This document shows positions 7,611 through 16,527 of a stretch of 64,000 nt of DNA, in pieces; position 1 is the stretch's first letter, and each line of letters opens with the position of its first letter. The notes below the pieces were generated by a model, which had not been told where the DNA came from, searched no databases, and saw nothing but the letters and a program-made list of their open reading frames with translations. This DNA is from Azospirillum baldaniorum. Lineage in GTDB: Bacteria; Pseudomonadota; Alphaproteobacteria; Azospirillales; Azospirillaceae. The DNA lies in NCBI RefSeq assembly GCF_003119195.2, contig NZ_CP022253.1, positions 1,506,001 to 1,570,000 of the forward strand. Reading direction: 5' to 3'. A program made the position numbers and the translations under genes.

Positions 7611-9644
7611 TCAGAGACCGATCATGCCGCCGTCCTTCTTGGTGATGGCGACCACCGACGGGCGCGGCGGCATGTTGGGCTTGAAGTCGGGCCAGCGGGT
7701 CGCCGGGTCCTCGAAGGAGGAGAGCTTGCCCTTGAAGCCTTCCCACTGGTCGACGCCGTCGGTGGCCGGGTGCTGCACGGCGACGAACAGGGTCTTGTCG
7801 TCGGTGGTGAAGCAGGGGCCGCACATCTCGGCCCCCACCGGCACGCGGTAGAACATCTTGGACAGGCCGCGCAGATTCCCTTCGGTCTCCACGGCCCAGA
7901 CGCCGTCGGCGGTGCCGGACGCCTTCTTCCAGTTCTCGCCCTGGTCGGTGGTGATCCACAGGCGGCCGCGGTGGTCCACCGCCGCGTTGTCAGGGCAGGA
8001 GAACCAGCCGTTGGCCGAGGTGTCGGCGTGGAACTGCGCGCCGACCTTCTCGTCCGCCGGGTTGCCGCCGCGGACCAGGATCGTCCACTCCGCCTTGGTC
8101 GAGGCGTGGTTGCCGTTCTCCGGCAGGATCTCGACGATGTGGCCCCAGTTGTTCTCGGCGCGCGGGTTGGCCGCGTCCACCTGCTCCGGCTTGCGGCGGG
8201 AGTTGTTGGTGAGGATGACGTAGACCTTGCCGGTCACCGCGTTGACCTCGATGTCCTCCGGTCGGTCCATCTTGGTGGCGCCCAGCGCGTCGGCGGCGAG
8301 GCGGGCGTTGATCAGGACGGTGGCTTGGTCGGGGAAGCCCTTCTCGGCGGTCAGCGGACCCTGGCCGTGGACCAGCGGCAGCCACTCGACCGAGGCGTCG
8401 GCCTTGAACTTCGCCACGTAGAGCGTCCCGGTCTCCAGGATGTCCATGTTGGCGGCGCGGTTCCTCGGGTCGAACTTCTTGGCCGCGACGAACTTGTAGA
8501 CATAGTCGAAGCGCTCGTCGTCGCCGGTGTAGGCGACCACGGTGCCGTCCTTGCCGAGCGCAATCTGGCAGGCCTCATGCTTGAAGCGGCCGAGCGCCGT
8601 GCGCTTCTTCGGGGTCGAGGTCGGGTCGTAGGGGTCGATCTCGACGATCCAGCCGAAGCGGTTGGACTCGTTCGGCTCCTTGGCGATGTCGAAGCGGTCG
8701 TGATAAACGCCCCAGTTGTACCATTCGCCGGGGAAGCCGTAGCGCTTCAGCACCTTGGTGTTCGGGTTGGTGTCCTCGACCTTGCCCCAGAAGTAGCCGT
8801 TGAAGTTCTCTTCCGCCGACAGCCAGGTGCCCCAGGGCGTCATGCCGCCGGAACAGTTGTTCAGCATGCCGCGGACCGTCGTGCCGGTCGGGTCGTAGCT
8901 GGTCTTCATCAGGGCGTGGCCGGCGGCCGGGCCGGTGATGGCGCAGGCCGTCTCGCCGGTGATGCGGCGGTTGTAGCGGGAGTCCGCCACCGTCACCCAC
9001 TTGCCCTTGACCTTGCGGATCTCGACGACGGTGCCGCCGTGGGCGGCCATCTCGATGTCCACCAGCGCCTTGGTCATGCGGGCGAACTTGTCCTTCTGCT
9101 GCTCCACGCCGACGCCGGGGAACATGACCTCCTCGTCGGTGTATTCGTGGTTCACGCAGAGCAGGGCGCGGTCCGGCGACTGGGAGCCGAGCGGCAGCGG
9201 GGCGTAGCCGACGAAGTCGTTGTTGTAGCCGAACTGCTTCGACTGCGCCTCGGCCGACTGGTTCATCGGGTCGAAGGCCGGCGCGCCGGGCACCACCGGG
9301 TCGCCCCAGCGGATCAGGATGTCGGCGTCGTAGCCGGATGCCACGTGATGGTCGGCGTCGACACCGTGCGCCACTTCCTGGAAGGAGAAGCTGGCTTTGG
9401 CCGGGCGCGGGGCGCCGGTGACGGCGGCCTCGGCCTCGCGCGGCGAGGAGAGCAGGGCGGCCGGGCCGATCAGGGCGCTGACCGCCGCGCCGGTCAGCAT
9501 GCCGCGCATCATGTCGCGGCGGCCGAGGCGGGCGTTGATGACGTCGCCCATGGTCGGGTTTTCGGACGGGTTGGAGCCGATGTCCTCGCGGCCCTCGAAG
9601 GTCAGATACTTGGTGCCCTTCTGGGGCAGGTCATGGGTGTCCAT
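7611..9644 (-). CDS. phoX: PhoX-type alkaline phosphatase (DUF839), Tat-exported
   Basis: A 677-residue PhoX-family phosphatase that releases phosphate from organic phosphomonoesters in the periplasm using calcium and iron. A twin-arginine signal lies at about residues 41-70 ('LGRRDMMRGMLTGAA' followed by a hydrophobic stretch), set behind a ~40-residue N-terminal extension as is usual for PhoX. The body is a beta-propeller with family motifs such as 'LLCVNHEYTDEEVMFPG', 'GGMTPWGTWLSAEENF', 'DDERFDYVYKFVA', 'MDRPEDIEVN' and 'SCPDNAAVDHRGRLWI'. Length is normal for the family. A candidate Pho box lies about 90 bp upstream and a strong terminator follows. Confidence 0.92.
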   Translation of the reverse strand: MDTHDLPQKGTKYLTFEGREDIGSNPSENPTMGDVINARLGRRDMMRGMLTGAAVSALIGPAALLSSPREAEAAVTGAPRPAKASFSFQEVAHGVDADHHVASGYDADILIRWGDPVVPGAPAFDPMNQSAEAQSKQFGYNNDFVGYAPLPLGSQSPDRALLCVNHEYTDEEVMFPGVGVEQQKDKFARMTKALVDIEMAAHGGTVVEIRKVKGKWVTVADSRYNRRITGETACAITGPAAGHALMKTSYDPTGTTVRGMLNNCSGGMTPWGTWLSAEENFNGYFWGKVEDTNPNTKVLKRYGFPGEWYNWGVYHDRFDIAKEPNESNRFGWIVEIDPYDPTSTPKKRTALGRFKHEACQIALGKDGTVVAYTGDDERFDYVYKFVAAKKFDPRNRAANMDILETGTLYVAKFKADASVEWLPLVHGQGPLTAEKGFPDQATVLINARLAADALGATKMDRPEDIEVNAVTGKVYVILTNNSRRKPEQVDAANPRAENNWGHIVEILPENGNHASTKAEWTILVRGGNPADEKVGAQFHADTSANGWFSCPDNAAVDHRGRLWITTDQGENWKKASGTADGVWAVETEGNLRGLSKMFYRVPVGAEMCGPCFTTDDKTLFVAVQHPATDGVDQWEGFKGKLSSFEDPATRWPDFKPNMPPRPSVVAITKKDGGMIGL

Positions 9645-9732
9645 CGGTGTGCCTCGTCTCTTTCCGCAAATTTATTTTGGGTAGGGGCGGGCGCACCTTA
9701 CCGGCGGCCTGTGACGGTTTCTTTGCACTCCC

Positions 9733-9750
9733 ATGAAGGCGGAATGAAAA
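9733..9750 (-). promoter_or_regulatory. candidate PhoB box upstream of phoX
   Basis: On the minus strand TTTTCAT-TCCG-CCTTCAT forms two 7-bp direct repeats with a 4-bp spacer, the 11-bp period of PhoB boxes. Each half matches the CTGTCAT consensus at 5 of 7 positions. It lies 89-106 bp before the phoX start, a suitable place for activation during phosphate starvation. Confidence 0.45.
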
Positions 9751-9781
9751 CACACGGTCGGGTTTCACGACACCGCGCCGA

Positions 9782-11239
9782 TCAATCACCGGCTTTCTTG
9801 ATCTCCTGGAAGGCGGCCAGCGCGCGGTCGCGGGCGGTGCCGTGGTCGATGACCGGCCGCGGGTAGTCCTTGCCGAGTTTGACCCCCGCCTGCCGCAGCG
9901 CCTCGTCCGGCGCCTCCCAGGGCTTGTGAATCCAGCGGTTGGGCAGCGCTTCCAGCTCCGGCACGTAGCGCCGGACATAGGCCCCCTCCGGGTCGAACTT
10001 CTCGCCTTGGAGGATCGGGTTGAAGACGCGGAAGAAGGGGGCCGCGTCGGCGCCGCAGCCGGCCACCCACTGCCAGTTGCCGGCGTTGTTGGCGATGTCG
10101 GCGTCGACCAGCGTGTCCCAGAACCACGACTCGCCCTCCTGCCAGGGGATCAGCAGATCCTTGATGAGGAAGGAACCGACGATCATCCGCACGCGGTTGT
10201 GCATCCAGCCGGTCTGCCAGAGCTGCCGCATTCCGGCGTCCACGATGGGATAGCCGGTGCGCCCGCTCTGCCACGCGCGCAGGCCCGCCTTGTCCGTCCG
10301 CCAGGGGAAGCGGGCGAAGCGCGTGTCCAGCGGCGTGTCTGGAATGCCCGGCTCCTCGCGCAGCAGATGGTGGTTGAACTCCCGCCAGCCGAGTTCCCGC
10401 AGGAAGGCTTCGGCGCCGGCGGCCAGCTCATGCCGCTGGTCTGCGGCGTGGCGGGCGGCGTGCCAGATCTGCCGCGGCCCGATCTCCCCGAAGGCGAGGT
10501 GCGGCGACATCGCCGAGGTTCCATCATGGTCCGGGCGGTCGCGCTCCGCCGGGTAGGCGGCGACCGGCCCGTCCAGGAAATCGGCCAGCCGCTCCCGCGC
10601 CGCCTCCTCGCCGGGTGTCCAGCGCTCGCGCAGGCCGCCGGCCCAGTCCGGCGCGCTGGGCAGCAGGCACCAGTCCTTCAGCGACTCGCTGGACACCGGC
10701 TTCGCCGGCGGGGTCAGCTTGCCCGGCGCGCGGGTGGGGCGCGGCGGCTCCGGCATCGACAGCAACGCCTTCCAGAAGGGCGTGAAGACCCGGAAGGGCG
10801 TGTCCGACTTGGTGCGGATGGTCCCCGGCTCGTAGAGCAGGGCGGCGTTGTGGGGGTGCACCGTCACGCCGCGCGCGCTCAGCCGCTCGCCCACCCGGCG
10901 GTCGCGGGCGATGGCGGTGGGGCCGGCGCGGCGGTTGCACAGCACCGTGTCGGCGCCGGTCTCCTCGGCCAGCGCCGCCAGCACGGAGGCGGGGTCGCCG
11001 CTGCGCAGCACCAGGGGCGAGCCGAGCTTGGCCAGCGCCTTGCCCAGCCGTTCCAGGCTGCCGTGCAGCCACCAGCGGGACGCGGCGCCGGGAAGCCAGG
11101 GATCGTGGGCGTCCTTCTCCCGGATGTAGACCGGGATGACCGGCGCCCCGTCCTCCGCCGCGGCGCTGAGCGCCGGGTTGTCGGCAAGGCGAAGATCGCT
11201 GCGGAACCAGACGAGGATGGGAGATTGATCGGTCGTCAT
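9782..11239 (-). CDS. phrB: deoxyribodipyrimidine photo-lyase
   Basis: A 485-residue CPD photolyase that uses FADH- and light to split pyrimidine dimers. The N-terminal Rossmann-like antenna domain begins 'PILVWFRSDLRLADNPAL' (7-24). The FAD-binding C-terminal domain shows 'TSAMSPHLAFGEIGPRQIW', 'GWREFNHHLL', 'GYPIVDAGMRQLWQTGWMHNRVRM', the 'NNAGNWQW' block and 'PILQGEKFDPEGAYVRRYVPEL', all diagnostic of class I photolyases. Length is normal. The leader is ~70-80 nt and carries a candidate ECF-sigma promoter. It is divergent from a fasciclin gene, a pairing seen in light-stress regulons. Confidence 0.95.
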   Translation of the reverse strand: MTTDQSPILVWFRSDLRLADNPALSAAAEDGAPVIPVYIREKDAHDPWLPGAASRWWLHGSLERLGKALAKLGSPLVLRSGDPASVLAALAEETGADTVLCNRRAGPTAIARDRRVGERLSARGVTVHPHNAALLYEPGTIRTKSDTPFRVFTPFWKALLSMPEPPRPTRAPGKLTPPAKPVSSESLKDWCLLPSAPDWAGGLRERWTPGEEAARERLADFLDGPVAAYPAERDRPDHDGTSAMSPHLAFGEIGPRQIWHAARHAADQRHELAAGAEAFLRELGWREFNHHLLREEPGIPDTPLDTRFARFPWRTDKAGLRAWQSGRTGYPIVDAGMRQLWQTGWMHNRVRMIVGSFLIKDLLIPWQEGESWFWDTLVDADIANNAGNWQWVAGCGADAAPFFRVFNPILQGEKFDPEGAYVRRYVPELEALPNRWIHKPWEAPDEALRQAGVKLGKDYPRPVIDHGTARDRALAAFQEIKKAGD

Positions 11240-11314
11240 CGGCCAACTTTAAAGACATGGACAGAAGAACGGGCATGCCAAAACGCCGCAGCCAATGACC
11301 ACGGTCAATGGCTC

Positions 11315-11344
11315 TTGCTACGCGGTGCCGATTGCTCCGGATCA
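11315..11344 (-). promoter_or_regulatory. candidate ChrR-type ECF sigma promoter for phrB
   Basis: On the minus strand TGATCC (11344-11339) is followed after exactly 18 bases by TAGCAA (11320-11315). The -35 and spacing match the TGATCC-N18-TAAGA promoter of RpoE/ChrR-type sigma factors, for which photolyase is a known target in Rhodobacter. The -10 match is partial. Confidence 0.4.
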
Positions 11345-11506
11345 CCACGGCGGCGAAAATTTTTCCTGGCGAAATCCTATTGACGGCGATTTCCGCACCG
11401 CTATTTCCGCCTTCGCTGCCACGACGTGGAGCCGGAGGCACGGCGGCCGACGGCGCCGGTTCCACGGTCGGGGGAGGAAAGAGACGCCATCAACGGAGGA
11501 AACCAT

Positions 11507-11995
11507 ATGTCCCGCCTGTCGCGCCTGCTGACCGCCGCCACCGTCGCCCTGCCGCTGTCCCTCGCCGCCATGTCCGCCAAGGCGGCGGACATCGTGGACA
11601 CCGCCGTCGCGGCGGGCCAGTTCAAGACGCTGGTCCAGGCCGTCCAGGCCGCCGGCCTCGCGGACACGCTGAAGGGCAGCGGTCCCTTCACCGTCTTCGC
11701 CCCGACCGACGAGGCCTTCGCCAAGCTTCCCGCCGGCACGGTCGAAAATCTTCTGAAGCCGGAGAACCGCGAGAAGCTCCGCTCCGTACTCACCTATCAT
11801 GTGGTGGCGGGCAAGGTGACTTCGGCCGATATCGCCGGCAAGACGGCATCGCCGAAGACCGTGCAGGGCACCACCGTGGACATCGACGCGACGAAGGGCG
11901 GCGTGATGGTGGACAACGCGAAGGTCGTGAAGCCCGACATCATGGCGTCCAACGGCGTCATCCACGTGATCGACACGGTCATGATGCCGAACTGA
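11507..11995 (+). CDS. secreted fasciclin (FAS1) domain protein
   Basis: A 162-residue protein with a Sec signal peptide (residues 1-27, ending AMSAKA-AD) and one complete FAS1 domain. The FAS1 H1 motif '[19 protein letters not shown]' (about 60-78) and the H2 region with the YH motif '[11 protein letters not shown]' are intact, ending '[13 protein letters not shown]'. Such proteins are periplasmic or surface adhesins; in alphaproteobacteria they are often induced by oxidative or light stress. The start is ATG 11507 behind GGAGGA. It is divergent from phrB across a 267-bp promoter region and ends in a strong terminator. Confidence 0.93.
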   Translation: MSRLSRLLTAATVALPLSLAAMSAKAADIVDTAVAAGQFKTLVQAVQAAGLADTLKGSGPFTVFAPTDEAFAKLPAGTVENLLKPENREKLRSVLTYHVVAGKVTSADIAGKTASPKTVQGTTVDIDATKGGVMVDNAKVVKPDIMASNGVIHVIDTVMMPN

Positions 11996-12061
11996 CGTTC
12001 TGCTTTTCATCGAGGTCCCTCCTGCCGGACGTTTCACCGCCAGTGCCGGCAGGACCACTCG

Positions 12062-12099
12062 CCCGGAGAGTTCCCCCGACTCTCCGGGCTTTTTCTTTT
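12062..12099 (+). terminator. rho-independent terminator of the fasciclin gene
   Basis: CCCGGAGAG (12062-12070) pairs perfectly with CTCTCCGGG (12080-12088) around a 9-base loop, followed by CTTTTTCTTTT. It ends where the convergent pdeM gene stops. Confidence 0.85.
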
Positions 12100-12803
12100 C
12101 AAGCCTTGTCCGGAGACGCTTTGTCGGGAGAGAGGCGGCTGCGCGGGAAGCGGTGGACCTTGCCGCGGGCCAGCAGATGCACCTCGAACCGCGCCGCCAG
12201 CAGGCCGGACACCGCCGGGTCCAGCACGTTCAGCCCGCCCGCGAAGGCGCCGAAGGCCGGCAGGATCAACTTTCCCCCGTCGAAGGCGAAACAGCGCTCC
12301 CGCACCCGCCGGCCCGGCACGACGACGGCGGCCACCGGGTGCAGATGCCCCGACAACTCGCCGACGGCGCCGGGCACCGCCTCGTGCCGGAAGGTCAGCG
12401 GGCCGAGCGCCAGCTCGTCCAGGATGCGCCCGCCGAACCCCTCCGGCGGTTCCGGATCGTGGTTGCCGGTGACCCACAGCCAGTCCGCCACCCGCCCGGT
12501 CAGGTCGCGCAGCCGGGCCACGTCCCCCGCCTCCATGCGGCTCGCCGCCCGGCGGTCGTGGAAGCTGTCGCCAAGGCAGATCACCCGCTCCGGGGCCAGC
12601 CGCTCCACCAGCTCCGCCAGCCGGTCGAGCGTCGCCCGCGTGTCGTAGGGCGGCAGCATCCGCCCGCGCGCCGCGAAGGCGGAGCCCTTCTCCAGATGCA
12701 GGTCGGCGACCACCAGAGTCCGCTCCGCCGGCCAGGCCAGCGCGCCGGAGGGATCGGGGGCCAGCGCGGCGCCCCGCAGGGTCATCGTCGTGTCCATGGT
12801 CAT
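12099..12803 (-). CDS. pdeM: ligase-associated DNA damage response endonuclease PdeM
   Basis: A 234-residue calcineurin-like metallophosphoesterase. Metal-binding motifs are complete: 'VVADLHLEKG' (D-x-H), 'CLGDSFHD' (GD), 'WVTGNHDPEP' (GNHD) and 'GELSGHLHPV' (GHxH). PdeM proteins are encoded beside Lhr-type helicases and an ATP-dependent ligase and are inferred to act in DNA repair. Its ATG overlaps the TGA of the helicase as TGATG, but only in the restored helicase frame; an in-frame GTG at 12806 is an alternative. The C-terminus has a small repeat (SPDKA twice). No ligase gene is present in this window. Confidence 0.88.
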   Translation of the reverse strand: MTMDTTMTLRGAALAPDPSGALAWPAERTLVVADLHLEKGSAFAARGRMLPPYDTRATLDRLAELVERLAPERVICLGDSFHDRRAASRMEAGDVARLRDLTGRVADWLWVTGNHDPEPPEGFGGRILDELALGPLTFRHEAVPGAVGELSGHLHPVAAVVVPGRRVRERCFAFDGGKLILPAFGAFAGGLNVLDPAVSGLLAARFEVHLLARGKVHRFPRSRLSPDKASPDKA

Positions 12804-15270
12804 CACAACGTCAAGCGGCCTTGGCTGTCACCGTCGGACCCCAGCTCCGGCATCGCCTCGGCCACCAGATCGGCGGCGGCCTGCTCCAGAAGCTCGTCGG
12901 TGGCGGAACCGTCCACCCGTTCCCGCCCGATCTCCAGAATGACCGGCACGGCGAGGGGGAAATGCGGTCGAGGTCCTTGTGGGTGATGCGGCCCTTCACC
13001 CGGACCAGGAAATCCGACAGGCGCCGCACGTCGGTCAGCCCGCCCGCCGCGTCGGCGCGGGTGGCGCGCAGCAGCACATGGCCGGGGTCGTGCTTGCGCA
13101 GCACGTCGTAGATCAGGTCGGAGGAGAAGGTGACCTGCCGCCCCGACTTCTCCTGCCCGGGATGGCGGCGGTCGATGACCCCGGTGATCAGCGCCACGTT
13201 GCGGAAGGTCCGCCGCAGCATCGAGGACTCGTCCATCCAGGCTTCCAGGTCGTCGCCCAGCATGTCCTGGTCGAACAGCCCATCCATGTCCTTCGGCGTT
13301 CGCAGCGACCACACCGCCAGCACATAGTCGGTGGCGACGAAGCCGAGCGGGCCGCAGCCCATCCGCTCCATCCGGCGGGTCAGCAGCATCCCCAGCGTCT
13401 GGTGCGCGTTCCGCCCCTCGAAGGCGTAGACGACGAGGAAGCGCTTGCCCGCCTTGGGGAAGCTCTCCACCAGCAACCCATCGCGCGCCGGCAGGACGGA
13501 ACGCCAGCGCTGGAGCCGCAGCCATTCCTGCACGTCCTCCGGCAGGCCGGGCCACTGCGCCGGGTCGGCCAGCATGGCGCGCACCCGGTCGGCCAGCGCC
13601 GTGGTCAGCGGCAGCCGCCCGCCGGCGTAGGCCGGGACCTTCGGCTCCCCGGTGCCCCCCTTGGCGACCTGCGCCTCCATCTCGCGGATGCCGAGGAACT
13701 TCAGCAATTGGCCGGCGAAGACGAAGGTGTCGCCGGGGGTGAGGCCCTGGATGAAATGCTCCTCCACCTCGCCGAGCACCGGGCCGCGGCTCAGGCGCAC
13801 GCGCAGCATGGCCTCCTGCGTGATGGTGCCGACGTTCATGCGGTACTGCCGCGCCACCGCCGGCCCGGCCACCGCCATGCGCCCGTCTTCGCGCATCGTC
13901 AGCCGGTGGAAGCGCTCGTAATTGCCGAGCGCGTAGCCGCCGGTCGCCACGAAGTCCAGCACGTCGTCGAACTCGTCCCGCGCCAGCCCGGCGTAGGGGG
14001 CGGCGCAGACCACCTCGTCGTACAGGTCGTCGGGCCGGAACGGCTCGGCGCAGGCCATGCCGAGCATGTGCTGGGCCAGCACGTCCAGCCCGCCGGGGCG
14101 GGGCCGCTCGCCGTCCAGGCTCATGGCCGCCACGGCGTCCAGGGCGGCGCGGCATTCCAGAACCTCGAACCGGTTGGCTGGGACGAGCAGAGCACGGCTC
14201 GGTTCGTCCAGCCGGTGGTTGGCGCGGCCGATGCGCTGGACCAGCCGGCTCGCCCCCTTCGGCGCGCCGATCTGCACCACCAGATCAACCGCCGCCCAGT
14301 CGATGCCGAGGTCGAGCGAGGAGGTCGCCACCACCGCCCGCAGCTTGCCCGCCGCCATGGCGGCCTCGACCTTGCGCCGCTGCTCCGCCGCCAGCGAGCC
14401 GTGATGGAGCGCGATGGGCAGGGTGTCGTCGTTGAGGCGCCAGAGTTCCTGGAAGACCAGCTCCGCCTGGGCGCGCGTGTTGACGAAGACCAGCGTGGTG
14501 CGGTGGGCGCGGATGCGCTGGTACACCTCCTTCAGCGCATGCATGGCCATGCGGCCGGACCAGGGCAGCCGCTCGCGCGTCGTCAGGATGTCCACCTCGG
14601 CGGAGGCGCCGGCCCGCCCGGTGACCAGCCGCACGTCGCCGCCATCCGCGTGCCCGGATTTGGACAGCCAGGCGAGCAGCTGCGCCGGCTCCGCCACGGT
14701 GGCCGACAGCCCGACCCGCCGGGCCTGCGGCGCCAGCCGGGACAGCCGCGCCAGCCCCAGGGCCAGCAGGTCGCCGCGCTTGGTCCCGGCCAGGGCGTGC
14801 AACTCGTCGATGATGACGCAGCGCAGGTGCCGGAAGATCGTCGCCGCGTCGGCGTAGGCGATCATCAGCGCCAGACTTTCCGGCGTGGTCATCAGGATGT
14901 GCGGCGGGTTGGCCCGCTGCCGCCGCCGCTTGGATTCGGGCGTGTCGCCGGTGCGCGTCTCGGTGCGGATGGGCAGCCGCATCTCGGCGACGGGCTCCTC
15001 CAGATTGCGCTGGATGTCCACCGCGAGCGCCTTCAGCGGCGAGATGTAGAGCGTGTGCAGCCCCTCGCGCGGGCGCTCCGCCAGATCGATCAGCGAGGGC
15101 AGGAAGCCGGCCAGCGTCTTGCCGCCGCCGGTCGGCGCGATCAGCAGGGCGCTGTTCCCGGCGGCCGCCGCCTCGACCATGGCAAGCTGGTGAGGGTGCG
15201 GCACCCAGCCCCGCGACCGGAACCAGCCCTGGACGTTGGCGGGGAGGAGAGGGGTGGGGAGTTCGGGCAT
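12803..15270 (-). CDS. ligase-associated DEXH-box helicase (Lhr-like), frameshifted near C-terminus
   Basis: An SF2 helicase of the Lhr family, about 820 residues. Motifs are present in order: Walker A 'APTGGGKT' (~44), 'TTPESL', 'IIDELHAL' (~160), 'LSATVA' and motif VI 'VQRIGRANHR'. From about residue 770 the continuous frame becomes non-homologous (SPSPCRSFWRSGG...) and stops at 12811. One base over, the frame reads 'LAVPVILEIGRERVDGSATD', the expected family ending, and stops at 12803 where it couples to pdeM (TGATG). The switch is at a run of five C on the coding strand (12955-12959); six would restore the frame. This is either a sequencing slip or a real recent mutation. The annotated span assumes the restored frame. 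Confidence 0.88.
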
Positions 15271-15324
15271 GGGAAAGAAGATAGAGAGATTTCCTATAAT
15301 GCCATCAGCGCTATGAAAGTATTT

Positions 15325-15699
15325 TTATTTTTCTTTTGGAAATGATTTCGCGATGTTGGATAAAATTTTAAGGTCGCGAAGGCTTAAATGCCGTGCAGCA
15401 TCAATTATAGTAATCTCCAATGGTGTCCTTTCTTGATTGCTTGAATTGCTTTGGTCGAATATTTTTACTAACTCATCCAGTGGAATGTCTATTTTCTCGC
15501 TAATGCGAATTAGCGTTTCCAATCTGGGCATATTCTGCCCGCGTTCCATCGCGGAAACAGCCTGAACGGAACGCTCGATCAATCCCGCAAGATCCTCCTG
15601 CGTGAGCCCCCGTTGCTCGCGAAGTTCGCGGAGCATTTGTCCGAATTGCTGCATCCCTTTCATGCCCGGACTGTCCTCCGGGCGATGCGCGTTGACCAT
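15325..15699 (-). CDS. XRE-family helix-turn-helix regulator
   Basis: A 124-residue protein with a complete Cro/C1-type HTH at about residues 18-75: 'LRELREQRGLTQEDLAGLIERSVQAVSAMERG' gives helices 1-3. The ~50-residue C-terminal part is acidic then basic and not recognised. Base composition is clearly AT-richer than the neighbours, with many A/T third positions, a sign of acquired DNA. ATG 15699 is used here; ATG 15663 has a better-placed GGAGGA. It could repress the divergent small membrane protein gene at 15752. Confidence 0.8.
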   Translation of the reverse strand: MVNAHRPEDSPGMKGMQQFGQMLRELREQRGLTQEDLAGLIERSVQAVSAMERGQNMPRLETLIRISEKIDIPLDELVKIFDQSNSSNQERTPLEITIIDAARHLSLRDLKILSNIAKSFPKEK

Positions 15700-15751
15700 C
15701 AACCTAGTACGCTATAGCTTAAAATTACCTTTGTGTGATTGTGGGTGTACC

Positions 15752-16099
15752 ATGCGTCTGTCGGGCGTGTTGCTCATCATCTGGGGTGGGTTGCTGGTAC
15801 CGCTTACCCTGCCGTGGACTTGGTGGTATCGGAAGCAACTGGGTTTGATCGCCAGCCTCGACGAGATGACCATGAGCTTTCTCGGGGACAGGCTTCCTTA
15901 CGCATACGTTGTGTCGTTTTCGGTGATCTTGGTGGGACTCGGACTGTCGTGGATCGCCTTTGCCACGGTGTGGGACCCGCCCTGTCCGCGTGTGCGGGGT
16001 GTTTCGGAGGACGAGGGGCCGCCGTCCACAACGCCCCGGAAGACGTCGTTGGAGGAGGTCATGGGCGACCGCCCCATCGACCCGATGAGGCTTCATTGA
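15752..16099 (+). CDS. small hypothetical membrane protein (115 aa)
   Basis: Two hydrophobic spans are visible (about residues 3-25, 'LSGVLLIIWGGLLVPLTLPWTWW', and 48-72, 'YAYVVSFSVILVGLGLSWIAF'), with a short polar loop between and a charged C-terminal tail of about 43 residues. No family is recognised. ATG 15752 is 52 bp from the divergent XRE gene start, suggesting a shared control region. Composition is less GC-rich than the rest of the window. An open frame extends upstream but runs antisense into the XRE gene. Confidence 0.55.
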   Translation: MRLSGVLLIIWGGLLVPLTLPWTWWYRKQLGLIASLDEMTMSFLGDRLPYAYVVSFSVILVGLGLSWIAFATVWDPPCPRVRGVSEDEGPPSTTPRKTSLEEVMGDRPIDPMRLH

Positions 16100-16253
16100 A
16101 TGGCGCGTTGGCGAACCCTGAGCGCCGGTTGAGCCTCTGTCCTTCGCGGCGTTTGACGGCTTCGGGAGCTGTGGTATTTTACGAGGCAAGGAGGTGATGC
16201 GCCTTCGGTCTCCTGGAGGCGGAGCCGGTTTCCCGACCCCGCCCATTGGTTCC

Positions 16254-16457
16254 TTAGCGATCGTGGTCCTGGTTGAAGCCGGCTTCGAACTCGAACTTCA
16301 TCCGGAACCAGAAGCGTCGGAGCCACGTCTGGTACCTTTTCAAGCGCATCACCTCCTCTCGGATGCCGGACGGGTAGGGCCTGTCGGCACGCAACATCCA
16401 AAGGAATGCGTAGGCGCGGTCAACCGGGGATAGGCCTCTGTGGGATGGCTGCGGCAC
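16254..16457 (-). CDS. possible small basic protein (67 aa or shorter)
   Basis: The frame encodes a basic, aromatic-rich peptide ('RAYAFLWMLRADRPYPSG', then 'KRYQTWLRRFWFRMKFEFEAGF') with plausible codon use. The first codon would be GTG without a visible ribosome site; internal ATGs at 16397 and 16352 are alternatives. The second of these follows GAGGAGGTG but with almost no spacer. No family is recognised. The rest of 16100-16483 holds nothing else that I can support apart from a 14-bp inverted repeat (16189-16202 and 16344-16357). Confidence 0.3.
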   Translation of the reverse strand: MPQPSHRGLSPVDRAYAFLWMLRADRPYPSGIREEVMRLKRYQTWLRRFWFRMKFEFEAGFNQDHDR

Positions 16458-16483
16458 TTGGGCGCGTGGTCGGGGTGCGGAGT

Positions 16484-16527
16484 CTTGCCCCCACCCTGAC
16501 CCTCCCCCGCTTCGCAGGGGAGGGAAT
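16484..16527. repeat. G-rich palindromic repeat, copy 2 (half unit)
   Basis: CTTGCCCCCACCCTGACC then CCTCCCCCGCTTCGCAGGGGAGGG repeats the left arm of the elements at 5740 and 27105, but the right arm with the GGTGGGGGCAA end is missing. The inner CCTCCCC...GGGGAGG hairpin is intact. It abuts the stop of the methyltransferase gene on the minus strand and probably terminates it. Confidence 0.7.

Noticed and set aside
12979..15345. 788-codon plus-strand frame opposite the helicase
   Set aside because: The minus strand shows complete helicase motifs; the opposite frame has none.
16187..16205. Fragment of the 16S rRNA 3' end (anti-Shine-Dalgarno match)
   Set aside because: Only about a dozen bases match and no other rRNA sequence adjoins; a chance match to a ribosome-site-like string is simpler.
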